From: Ophiostoma sp. CBS 140.51
Taxonomy: Eukaryota > Ascomycota > Sordariomycetes > Ophiostomatales > Ophiostomataceae
Assembly (NCBI GenBank): GCA_029298735.1
Contig: JANSLP010000061.1
Span: 1-64,000, forward strand
Reading direction: 5' to 3'
Length of the DNA: 64,000 bases
The notes under the pieces are model-generated. The model ran no database searches. It worked only from the letters and a program-made list of their open reading frames with translations, and was not told where the DNA came from. A program made the position numbers and the translations under genes. Positions 44,088 through 54,350 of this stretch are shown here, piece after piece (positions within the stretch are counted from its first letter, which is position 1; each line of letters opens with the position of its first letter).

Positions 44088-45018
44088 GGGCGTCGAGGGC
44101 GTGTGATTTAGCTTCAAATTCAACATGGAAGGGTATGCAAATTGTATCTGATCTAGTGTGATCACCTACTGTTCGTGAAGCAAAGTTGCCGCTAGTTTAT
44201 CTTCAGTTGTTACTTCCTAGATTACAGATTAATCTCATCATTTTCATTTTAAATTCCAATGTAGCTGTGATTTTTATGAGCCCAAAAAATGCAGCATTAT
44301 CCTCTCTAGATGCTGACATCTCCTATTCTGTGTTTGCTTGGCTAGATGCCAAGATAAAAGAATTACCGGGCTCATTGCTATTCCGCTCAGAGTAGCTATA
44401 CGACACGATCGTGACAAATGCGACAAAGGCCAATGTTCTCGAGATACACCAGAATATTACTTTTAATTTTGAATAGTAAATGGTGTCTGCCGTCAACTGC
44501 CGGCCGCTCAATCCCCAAGCTCGGAAGTGCCAAGTCTCCGCCGTACTAAGGCCGGGGTCAAGACGTCAAGAGTGGGGGATAGCGATAGATGCAGAAGAAA
44601 TGGGGAGTTTGGGAATGGGGTGACACACTAAGAGATATCAATGGACCATACAGTCTGGCCGTTGGCCGTCGTACGAGCACTATCGTCCACCAAAGCTTCC
44701 CCACTTTGGACCAGCTTCCCATTGCGAAGGGCAATCAACAGCGGCACCTTTTGGGCGCCAGAATGGCTGGCGTCTGTACGTCTTTGCACAGTATCTTATA
44801 GGGAAGCTCCGTCTGGCGCAGGGCTAGTTGACAAGACTGAACACCCCAGACGATGCAGACCATTGCCGATCCAACCGAGTATAGGCCAGCAATGACTTCA
44901 ATTATTGTTATCCATTTATACCCATATAGAGCTACATATTTGTGACCAACAGTCTCCTCTGTTCTTCACAACGGTTATCACCAGTTCGAGCAACCTAGCA
45001 TACAAGCAAATCCAAACC
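44088..45018. other. intergenic region, transporter to dioxygenase
   Basis: About 930 bases without a supported gene. AGATAA (about 44349-44354) and CGATAG (about 44582) are GATA-like sites. Confidence 0.45.
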
Positions 45019-46108
45019 ATGGCGGCAACGATTCCCATTATTGACTTTTCTGGTGAGTGATCCTCCCTGCCGCTCTTCTCCCCTTTTGTCTAATTCTCTT
45101 TTGTCTGACCCATTGGCAGGCTTCTACTCCAGTGACCCGGCCACAAAGCAGGCTGTGGTGGATCAGATCCGTGAACAGTGCGGTATCAACGGCTTCTTCC
45201 AGATCACGGGCCACCGCGTCGACGCAGCACTGCAGGATAATGTGCTGTACTGGAGCAAAATGTTCTTCGCGCTGCCGGACGAGGCCAAGCAAGCGTGCTC
45301 CAAGGAAAATAACACATGGAACCGCGGCTACGAGATGCTTCGGTCTCAGATCCTGGAGGAGGGCACACAGCCCGAACTGAAAGAGGGATTCTATATCGGC
45401 GCCGATATTCCCACGGACCACCCGTACTTTATCAACAAGAAGCTCAACAGCGGACCCAACCAGTGGCCCAAGGACGGCTTTACAGCGGGCGCCCTTGAGG
45501 GCTTCAAAGCGAGCACCATGGACTATTACAATGCCACCGTCTCACTAGCGGGTGACGTGCTCCAAGCCCTGGCTTTGTCGCTGTCGCTTGAGGAGTCCTT
45601 CTTCTCGCAGTTTATGGATGGTGCTGTTGCCACGATGCGTCTCCTGCACTACCCCATCCAGCCCCCAGACAGCGATGCCAAGCTCACGCGCGGCATCGGC
45701 GCACACACAGACTTTGGTGCCATTACTCTTCTGCTGCAAGACGATGTCGACGGCCTCCAGGTCTGGGACAAGAACACGAGCACCTGGGTCGATGTTGAAC
45801 CTGTCAAGGGCGCCTACGTCGTCAACCTGGGCAATCTCATGCAGCGCTGGACCAACGAAAAGTATATTAGCAACGTGCATCGTGTCATCAACCGCTCGGG
45901 CAAGGAGCGGTTTTCCATTCCCATTTTTATCTCGGGCAACCCCGACTACGTGGTCGAGTGCATGCCCAACTGCAAGGCGCCCGGCGAGCCCAGCAAGTTC
46001 CCACCCACGACGGTCGAGGCGGCCGTGTCGAGTGGCTATGCCGAGTCGTACGGACGGGCCCAGAGGTTTAAGCAGGGTCTAGAGCGGGCCGTGGCAGCGT
46101 CAGCATAG
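45019..46108 (+). CDS. hxnY: 2-oxoglutarate/Fe(II) dioxygenase of the nicotinate cluster
   Basis: Two exons, 45019-45052 and 45120-46108, with a 67-nt intron just after the start: 340 residues. The N-terminus IPIIDFSGFYSSDP is the DIOX_N domain start. The metal site is HTD in GAHTDFGAITLLLQDDVDGLQV at about 205 with the distal His in SNVHRVIN; the 2-oxoglutarate anchor is ERFSIPIF. This isopenicillin N synthase-like family includes A. nidulans HxnY, the alpha-ketoglutarate-dependent dioxygenase of the nicotinate genes. The first exon is only 34 nt, but the splice is unambiguous and gives the conserved N-terminus. Confidence 0.85.
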
Positions 46109-47081
46109 AGAAAGTGCTGCTGCAACGGTAGCCAGTTTGTAATGAGATACGATGTAATAAAGATGATGATTCCAAATTCAAGCTGTAAAATGAAGGCGTA
46201 TATCGAAACAGCACCGTCCCATAGGTCGCCGAAATCAGCAGGTTGTTGCGTAACGAAGAGCAGGTTTGCATGGTTGTTGCTTTTTGTTTTTTTGTAAAGC
46301 GTGAATGATCTTGTAGGATCCATAATATTGAGCCTGCCCAATACTATCATTGTCAGTATCTACATTCTTTTGCTTTCATTTTTCAAGTTTAACCAATGCT
46401 TAATATGAAAATTCGTCGTCGTCGTCTACATTTTAAATGTCATGTGCCCTTGTGTCGCGGTTTGATTTGTGCTCGTCCTATCACTTTATCGAGGAAATAA
46501 ATAAAAGAAGAATAAACCCTTACGTGGGTAGTTTGACAGCATGCTAGCCGCCGTCTAACGTTGATCTAAAGGCAGGTGTAAGACGGCGTTCAACGGCCAA
46601 CTTCCCCCGCAAATACGTCGAAGGACAGCTACAGCTTTATCAACAGAAGCACCTCCTAAATTAAGCTATCAGTCGAACGGGGCGACGGGGCCAGACCAGC
46701 GCCGACTTTCCCCTCATTTTGCGAGGTGAATGCCATCCAAATATTGCGCCGCATCGGCTTGACATGACATGTGGACTCGGCCCACGGCTTGTGTGTTTTT
46801 CGATTTAATATAATTGCGTGCTCGCAACGCCATTTTTACTGCAAAGAGCGTGCTTTTGTTGCAGAGAACAGACTCGAAATAAAACCTTCAAAAGGACAGA
46901 AAGAGATCATAACACGTGGAAGAAAAGAAGAACGGCAGAAGATAAGAAGAAGAAGTGTGAAAGTTTAAAGAAAACAAAAAGAAAGAAAGCTCCAGTCTAC
47001 TACGCGAAGGATCACCCACCAAACGCACGCACTTCACACTACGCAATTACACTTACAGCCACGGCTACCACGAACCAAAAA
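46109..47081. other. intergenic region, dioxygenase to amidohydrolase
   Basis: About 970 bases. The right end is strongly A-rich (GAAAGAAAG, AAGAAGAAG) with an AGATAAG site near 46940. The frame is open upstream of the amidohydrolase ATG, but its codons are not coding-like. Confidence 0.45.
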
Positions 47082-49175
47082 ATGTGCGGTGACAGTGTCG
47101 ACCGTCTCAGCAAGGCGCTGATCCCCGATGTCTCAACGGCAGAGGTGGACAATTTTATCGTCGCATCAATCCGGCGGGAGGACCCTGTCGATCATACCCA
47201 AGATCCAGCAACGGCAGCCAGCACGCCAGATAGCACACCTGCCCACACACCAGGCAGCACGTCAGACGAGCCGACTACTACGTCCCCCATTACGAGTGTA
47301 CCTGCGCCTGCGCCTTCACATTCATCTACGGTTACGACTACAGCTGCGACCAGCAAAGCACCTCCTCCATTTGCCCTCCCTCTTGAAACAGTCATCTTCA
47401 AGGCTACAGTCCTCACCCTTGCCGGCGGCAAGTTCAATGCAACCGAGGCACTGGCCATCCGCGGCGACACCGTCGTGGCAACGGGCACCTTAGAGGATGT
47501 GCGTGCCGCAGTCGGGCCTGTGAACATCCGTGAGGTCGACTACGGCAACCGGGTGATTACGCCCGGCTTCATAGACCCGCATGTTCACCTGTTGATGACA
47601 GCATTGATTGCGGACAAGAAGCGGTTTGTCGACCTGACGTTCCCCGGCGTGCGGACAAAACAGGATGCGCTCGACAAGCTCCGGGATGCGGTGGCTGAGC
47701 GGAAAGCTGCTACTGTCAGCACCACTGAGAAGAGGGTGCAGTGGCTTGCCGGCTTTGGCTTCGACCCGTCCCTGGTTGCTGGCCACCCTGACCTGACGAT
47801 TGATCTGCTGGACAAGCTGTCTGATGAGCACACGGCCATCTACGTCATGAACCAGTCAGGCCACGTCGGCTATGTCAACACGGTTGCTTTCCGCGAGCTG
47901 GGCATCGGTATTCGCCCTGGTGAGCCAGGCTTCCCCGCGGACGACGAGAACTACCAAAAAGGTGCCGATGGCGCACTGACGGGCCTGCTGTTTGAGGATG
48001 CAGTCACGGCGCTCGGTAAGAACCTGTCAAAACCGACGGCAGCCGAGGCGGTGGCTGGTGGACGCGGCGTTCTGCAGCGGTGGGCTAGCAAGGGCATCAC
48101 GACGGCGTTTGACTGTGGTGTCGGCATTCTCGGCGGCCTGACAGACCTTGCGCTGCTTCGTTTGATTTTGGACCGCAACACACTGCCCGACCCAGCCAGC
48201 ACTGTGCTTCCGCGCTTCCACGGTGCCCTGACGTCACAGACTGTCGAGAGCCTTGTGCCCGTGGCCGACTTGCTGCGTCTCCCGCCGTGGCACCTAACTG
48301 CCAATGGCGGCGAGTCTGCCGGGTCGGTGTACGGCATCAAGTTCTGGCTCGACGGGTCCACACAGGGCTTCACGGCCGCCGTGTATGAGCCGTACCGTGA
48401 CCAGCAGGACAACTACGGCATCCTCAACTTCCGCAAGGGCCACGCGCTCGATGCGCCGCCTGACGACGACCGCGTGGTGTCCCTCGTGCAGCCGTTTGTG
48501 CGCGGTGGCTGGCAGATTGTGATGCACACCAACGGCGCACGTGCCTTTGACCAGGCGCTGCGCGTGTTTGCGCGTGTGTTGGCAGCTGAGGCGGTGGCCA
48601 CGGACGTCTTTGGCGGGCCCGGTGGTGTGGGCAAACTGCACCGCAAGCGGCACATGCACCGGCTGGAACACGTCACGGCAGACATTACGCCGCAACAGCT
48701 GACCCGTGCTGCCCAGCTCGGGCTGGGTGTTTCACATCTGATTGCCCATGTGCGCCGCTGGGGCGATGCTTTCGCGACGTATGTGCTGGACGAAAAGCGC
48801 GCCGCCCGCCTGGATCCCGTAGCCGATGCCGTGGCCGCCGGTGTCACCTACTCGTTCCACAGTGACTCGCCCATTAGCGAGGCCAACCCACTGCAGTATG
48901 TCGAGACGGCGGCGAGTCGTGTGCTGGAGGCGACGGGCGAAGTGCTGGGCCCTGAGCAGCGCATCTCGGTCGAGCAGGCGTTTGCGGGCATTACATACAA
49001 CCCGGCGCGGCAGCTGGGCCGTCTGGATGAGGTGGGATCGCTGGAGCCTGGCAAGAAGGCCGACTTTGTGGTGCTGGACACGGACCCGCGATCAGTCGAA
49101 GCAAGCAAGCTGGTGGCATCGGTGGGCATTGAGGAGACATGGATCGGGGGCCGACTGGCCTTTCGGAGGGAGTAG
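47082..49175 (+). CDS. YtcJ-like metal-dependent amidohydrolase
   Basis: No intron; 697 residues from the ATG at 47082. The first 100 residues are a Thr/Pro/Ser-rich low-complexity stretch. The amidohydrolase-3 barrel follows: GFIDPHVHL at about 162-170 (HxH metal ligands), a His in VMHTNGARAFD, a His in MHRLEHV, and the metal Asp in SFHSDSPI. The protein ends in the usual GSLEPGKKADFVVLD beta-sandwich segment. Members hydrolyse amide or imide-type C-N bonds, with substrates mostly unknown. It lies in the same orientation directly after the dioxygenase gene, so it may belong to the cluster. It is not one of the A. nidulans hxn genes I know, so this is a proposal. Confidence 0.85.
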   Translation: MCGDSVDRLSKALIPDVSTAEVDNFIVASIRREDPVDHTQDPATAASTPDSTPAHTPGSTSDEPTTTSPITSVPAPAPSHSSTVTTTAATSKAPPPFALPLETVIFKATVLTLAGGKFNATEALAIRGDTVVATGTLEDVRAAVGPVNIREVDYGNRVITPGFIDPHVHLLMTALIADKKRFVDLTFPGVRTKQDALDKLRDAVAERKAATVSTTEKRVQWLAGFGFDPSLVAGHPDLTIDLLDKLSDEHTAIYVMNQSGHVGYVNTVAFRELGIGIRPGEPGFPADDENYQKGADGALTGLLFEDAVTALGKNLSKPTAAEAVAGGRGVLQRWASKGITTAFDCGVGILGGLTDLALLRLILDRNTLPDPASTVLPRFHGALTSQTVESLVPVADLLRLPPWHLTANGGESAGSVYGIKFWLDGSTQGFTAAVYEPYRDQQDNYGILNFRKGHALDAPPDDDRVVSLVQPFVRGGWQIVMHTNGARAFDQALRVFARVLAAEAVATDVFGGPGGVGKLHRKRHMHRLEHVTADITPQQLTRAAQLGLGVSHLIAHVRRWGDAFATYVLDEKRAARLDPVADAVAAGVTYSFHSDSPISEANPLQYVETAASRVLEATGEVLGPEQRISVEQAFAGITYNPARQLGRLDEVGSLEPGKKADFVVLDTDPRSVEASKLVASVGIEETWIGGRLAFRRE

Positions 49176-50517
49176 GAACAGTTCGGAGGAGGATATCGAT
49201 TTTCCGGGGGTTGCATAGGATTGTCCGACGGGAGCCAGAAAGCGGGATATTAAATCCAGAGTATGTTTTTGCTGTCTTTGGCATTTTTGCTTGATCTGAT
49301 AAATCGACCCACAAAGTGAGAAAGGTCAGAAGCTGGCCGAGTACCGGACGTCGAATCCCGCTTGGACTGTTCAGGACTACCGGGCCTGTGCCCCTGGGGT
49401 GAGAGGTGGAGCCTTGGAGGGGGAGGGGCATCGTCTCGGGGGTGATGTGGTCAGTCTGGGCAGATCCAAGGTTGCGCCATCGTGATGTGTTTGGCGAGAA
49501 ATATCAGAGAAAAGCCCCTTCAAAGCCCCCAACGGATGCAGTTGCCGCCAAATGCGCTCCACTGCCTGTTTTGGCAGGAGTCCGACCCAGCCGACACCGC
49601 CGTATGCCCGTTGGTGCTGCTGTCGCTCCTTCCATTTTCGAGGCGGTTAAATTGTGAGATGTGGACTTTTGCGGCAGGAAGCAACTATGGACAGCTACGA
49701 GCTGTTGTGACTCTTCAAGGCAGGTGCTACCGACATGACAGTTGCCCCCATCCCCTGGGACGGGATATTTTTGTCTGCCCACCACGAAGAAGCACGCAGA
49801 ACAGTACTCACCGACTCCCGCGAGCCCCCACATGGGCCGTCTTTAAGTGGAAGAGAAGATATGATTGGCCAATCCGCCTCGGCGCCCCGCTAGAAAGTAG
49901 AGACGAGAGAGGGTCGGACTTGGCTCGGAGGGCACCTGCTGGCGACTGGAGCGCTCTTTCCTCGTTTTTGTGTGACTCTCCTGCCGTTTCTTGTACCTTT
50001 CACCTTTTTTAGGGGTTCTCCGTGTCTTCCTCTAGGGGATTTTGGGGCATTTTATCCCGCGTTGTGAGGGCAATCACAAACGGTGGTCCGCCCACAGCCT
50101 TTCAAGGATTTTTCCTATTTTCTTCTTTTTTTCTTTTTTTCGCATCCTGAGTCAATTTTCCCACCACGCCGCCCACCACACCCACCAACGCCCACCTCCC
50201 ACCACCGCATCCCACTACGGAGCACGCATCCCCTGTACCCATCTGCCATCGACTCACGCGCTTCTTTTTTGGCTTTTGTGCTTGCTGCTCCGCAATCCGG
50301 TTCTCTCCGCTCGTCCCTAGTTCCTTTTTTCCCTCGCAACCTTTCGTCCAGGCGTCGCCTTTTATTTGGCCGGTCCCCTCGTTGGCAGTTGACAGCGTTG
50401 TTTCCTGTTTCCGTTGCTTCGATCTTCTTCTCTTTCTTTCCTCTTCCCACCTCACTCGACCTCGATCCTCGACTCTTCCTCCCCGACCTCCCTCTTCCTC
50501 GAAATCCACGCACAAAA
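49176..50517. other. intergenic region upstream of aspartate aminotransferase
   Basis: 1.3 kb without a supported gene. It marks the right border of the cluster. The last 400 bases are pyrimidine-rich (TTTCTTC, CCTCCC runs), the promoter and 5' leader of the strongly expressed aminotransferase gene. Confidence 0.55.
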
Positions 50518-52267
50518 ATGCTGTCTGTCTTGAGACTGTCGGCACGCCAGGCCGGTGTTGCCAGCCGGCGCGTCGGTGCTGTTGCGGTGCCTGCTAGTCG
50601 CTTTGCTTCGTCGTGGGCCAATGTGCCCCAGGGTCCTCCGGTAAGTGAGGGGATTGTTTGCGATATGGGGTGTTGTGGGGAGAAAAGAAAACAAAAAAGG
50701 AAAACCAAAAAGAAACAAAAAATCGAAATTCAAAAATAAAAAACAAAAGGGAGACAGGAGAGACAAGAGCACGACAAATCTGTACAGGACCCAAGCTAAC
50801 TATTATACTCCTAGGATGTAAGTTGATTGCCTCGTTCAACCTCGGAAAAGACGCAAGCTGCCCTTCGCTTCGGTATCTTGCGTCGGTAGATTATGGTTGT
50901 GTGGTGCTGCATTTTTGGTGCATTTTGCTAATCAGTGCTGTCTTTCTGCCATTGCCAACAATAGGCTATTCTCGGTAAGAATTGGCCCTCCACGATAACG
51001 ACCTTATCGCACACTCCCCTCTACTCCCCCTCCAATATCAGTCCCACAGCATAGCTACGACCGCCCCTGTCTCCGCTAGACACTAACACGTCTTCCTCTC
51101 CCAGGTATCACGGAAGCTTTCAAGGCCGACTCGTTCGCTGAGAAGATCAACCTCGGTGTCGGTGCCTACCGCGACGATGCCGGCAAGCCCTACGTCCTGC
51201 CGTCCGTCCGGACTGCTGAGGACAAGGTGATTGCCCAGCGCCTCAACAAGGAGTACGCTGGCATCACCGGTCTGCCCGAGTTCACCAAGGGCGCTGCTGA
51301 GCTGGCCTACGGCGCCGACAGCCCGGCTCTTGGCCGCCTCGCCATCACCCAGTCCATCTCCGGCACCGGTGCCCTGCGCATCGGCGCTGCCTTCATCGAG
51401 CGCTTCTACCCCGGCGGCGCCGACCGGCCCAAGGAGATCTACATCCCCACCCCGTCGTGGGCCAACCACAACGCCGTCTTCACTGATGCCGGTCTGACCG
51501 TCAAGAAGTACCGCTACTACGACCCTGCCACCATTGGCCTCGACTACGAGGGCCTCCTGGCCGATGTCCGCGCCGCTCCTGCCGGTTCCGTCTTCATGCT
51601 GCACGCCTGCGCCCACAACCCCACGGGTGTTGACCCCACCGAGGCTCAGTGGGTCGAGATCGAGGCTGCCATCCGCGAGGCTGGCCACTTTGTCTTCTTC
51701 GACATGGCCTACCAGGGTTTCGCCTCCGGTGACGCCGCCAAGGATGCGTTCGCGCTCCGCTACTTTGTCGAGAAGGGCCACCAGCCCGTGCTGGCCCAGT
51801 CGTTTGCCAAGAACATGGGTCTGTACGGTGAGCGTGTCGGTGCTTTCTCGGTTGTCTGCGCCGATGCCGCCGAGGCCAAGCGTGTCGACTCGCAGATCAA
51901 GATTCTCGTCCGCCCTCTGTACTCGAACCCCCCCGTCCACGGCGCCCGCATTGCCGGCACCATTCTGAGCGACGCTGCCCTCAAGGAGCAGTGGCTGGGT
52001 GAGGTCAAGGGCATGGCCGACCGCATTATTGCCATGCGCAAGCTGCTGCGCGACAACCTGGAGTCGCTGGGCAGCAAGCACGACTGGTCGCACATTACGA
52101 GCCAGATTGGCATGTTCGCCTACACGGGCCTGAAGCCTGAGCAAATGGATGTCCTGGCCAAGGAGCACTCTGTCTACGCCACCAAGGACGGCCGTATCTC
52201 GGTTGCCGGTATCACCAGTGCCAACGTCGGCCGCCTGGCTGAGTCGATCTTCAAGGTCACTGGTTAA
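50518..52267 (+). CDS. mitochondrial aspartate aminotransferase
   Basis: Four exons: 50518-50640, 50815-50817 (GAT only), 50965-50974 and 51105-52267, total 432 residues. Phases add up exactly, and the splices give the conserved GPPDAILGITEAFKAD, in which the Asp comes from the 3-nt exon and Ala-Ile-Leu plus one base from the 10-nt exon. All three introns have CTAAC or CTAAT branch points and good acceptors. The first 30 residues are an Arg/Ser/Ala-rich mitochondrial targeting peptide. The PLP lysine is in SQSFAKNMGLYGERVGAF, and GVGAYRDDAGKP, HACAHNPTGVDPT and FFDMAYQGF are all present. The enzyme interconverts aspartate and 2-oxoglutarate in the malate-aspartate shuttle. Transfer of nitrogen from the adjacent catabolic cluster is conceivable but not required by the position. 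Confidence 0.95.
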
Positions 52268-52740
52268 GCGTCTTTTTGTCTAAGGTATCTTTTTCTTCTT
52301 TTTCTGTTTCGTTTCAACCAAAAATAGAGTAGAGGATATTGTCGTCGGCGGCCCTAGATTGGATCAATTTTGGCCATCTACAAAAGAAGAGAGTGATCTA
52401 AAAATGGGGATATTATTCTAGAGCTAGACGTACATGTCGTGTGCAACGAAAAAGGAGAAGGAGAGTGAGAAAAAGAAAATTCAATTAATGAGTCACGGAT
52501 TTGGAGGCTTTTCTGTATTATTTTTCCCTATTATTTTCGTTTCCTATGTCGACCTTATTGGAAAGCAATAAATGCCCCAACGCCATTCTTCATATCGAGC
52601 ACTGATCGTCGATCGCTGTCAATAGTTTGTCACCATCACCGTCACCGATGCAATCACACGGCAGTCGTTCCGTTCCAAGATGTTCCTACTCATGTATTCC
52701 GTCATATCGTCTAAATCGTGAATCATTACTTTGCAGTTGG
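52268..52740. other. 3'-to-3' intergenic region
   Basis: About 470 bases, the convergent spacer between the aminotransferase and the coiled-coil gene. No gene is supported. Confidence 0.55.
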
Positions 52741-53939
52741 TCAACGCCCCAACCGGGCCAGATCACTCCGCACATCTTCCACTTGCTGCCCCATCTCCCG
52801 GTACACCCTTGCCATCTCGCGCATCGTATGAGCCTTGTTCTTGGCCCTGCTGTCCGTCTCATCCTCACCAGCTTCCTCAGCGTCCACGTCTATGCCGTAC
52901 TCTTGCAGAAGCGCTTTTCTCTCTCGTATCGTCTCCTCAAGCCTCATCTTGCTATCACGCAAATGGCTTGCATAGTTGCGGAGGGCTGTCGCCGCTTCTG
53001 GTGGATACACTGCACGTACAGCTGCTGCTTTTGTCGCCTGCGCATCCACCTCACCTGTCTGCGCGTCCAGGGCCACCTCGGCAGCCCGGAGTTCGAGTGA
53101 CCGCGCAACGGAGCCATGCTTTGCTTCTAGAGCGCGAATTAATCCAGTCAAAGCCGCTGCCTGCTGGTCAAGCAGGGCCAACAGAGCCGTCGCTGTAGCA
53201 TGTCGTGCCGCCGCCAGCTTGACACGTGTGTCGACAATCGACTGTTGTAGCGCAGCCACCTGAGCAGGCAAGCCAGGCACGGCGCGGTGCAGATACGACG
53301 GGTTAGTGGTCGGATTAGCGACGCGAGCCAGACCACGTGCGGCACTCTGCAGGTTCTCCGACACGAGACTGGCCAGCCGTGGCAGGTGTTCAGGGAGAGA
53401 TGTAAAGGGTGGGCTGGAAAGGAGGAGTTCGACGTCCTCGGCTGAAAGAGATGAAGAAAAAGACGAAGAGGATGAAGACCCCTGTGGCTCATTTGCCAAC
53501 TGCATGAGTGGCGGCAGAAGCATCAGCAGATCCATAAGATCGGGTGGCAGATCGTTAGCCGGTTTTGGCGGTGGTACCAGGGCCGGCCTTGACGTTGCTC
53601 TTGCTGCTCGCCGTGCGGCCGCACCACCAATCTTGCCATCTGTTGCCGTCTCTGTTGCTGGAGGTGGCGCGGCTATGGTGGAGATGGCCTGGATCAAGAG
53701 GTGGTTCTTAGCAGCTCGTAAACGTGCCTCTTTTGCTTTCTAAGAAATGTTAGCTTCTATAATAAAATACCAGTACCGCGAAACAGACAGCATACCTCTT
53801 TCACTTTGGCCCTCTCTTTCGCGTTGACATCTGCTTTTGTTGATCCATCTGGATTGAGGATGACGGTTGTGAGTGTTGTGTAGAGCGTCGCAAAATCGGG
53901 ATTGGCCCGCAGAACTGCCTCGTCAATAGGAGGGAGCAT
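52741..53939 (-). CDS. conserved fungal coiled-coil protein, unknown
   Basis: Two exons read right to left, 53796-53939 and 52741-53739, with a 56-nt intron (GTATGC...CTTAG, branch CTAAC): 380 residues. The N-terminus is MLPPIDEAVLRANPDFATLY followed by a charged Lys/Glu helix, then a Pro-rich part and a long helical coiled-coil region (about 200-375) with Ala/Leu/Arg heptads. No membrane segment or signal is seen. The N-terminal motif looks conserved, but I do not recognise the family. It is divergent to the bL28m gene with a 410-base shared upstream region. Confidence 0.7.
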
Positions 53940-54350
53940 TTCGATGGTGTCGTATTTTTTGTAGATTTTTTTTCAACTTAACACCGTCGATTTGTTGGCA
54001 TTCACATCCCTTTGTTGAGGTCACCACCGCGAAATGGGCGAAATAGGAGACGTGACGTTGAAAACAAACCGGCGTTAAGGCGAGCAGCTGGTTAGCGGGT
54101 CTCTGTCGGGCCGGCAACAACAGTGTGGGTCCAACAGTGCCAATTGAGCCAATCAAGTACGACCGCTGATTGGCTGGCGCGACCGTTTCTGTAAATTTTC
54201 AAGAGCTTCTTTGGTTCTGCATCGAACGACGACCTCTCACGAGACAGCGACCGCCCAATCTCCAACGACGACGAGCGACGACAACCACGACCGTCACTCC
54301 TCTGTCGCATACGATTTATCTCACATTCACACACCCACACAATTGCGACA
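53940..54350. promoter_or_regulatory. shared upstream region of two divergent genes
   Basis: 410 bases between the coiled-coil gene and the bL28m gene, probably a bidirectional promoter. No further element is called. Confidence 0.4.

Noticed and set aside
43071..44165. 364-codon minus-strand frame opposite the MFS gene
   Set aside because: Shadow frame of a GC3-rich coding region; no domain, no start context.
46818..47081. N-terminal extension of the amidohydrolase
   Set aside because: Upstream codons are Lys/Arg/Glu-rich with no coding bias; the ATG at 47082 precedes the first coding-like sequence.
26257..49175. Secondary-metabolite biosynthetic cluster
   Set aside because: There is no PKS, NRPS, terpene synthase or DMATS backbone gene; the enzyme set is catabolic.
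51083..52168. 361-codon minus-strand frame opposite aspartate aminotransferase
   Set aside because: Shadow of a strongly conserved gene; Leu/Val/Gly-rich nonsense composition.
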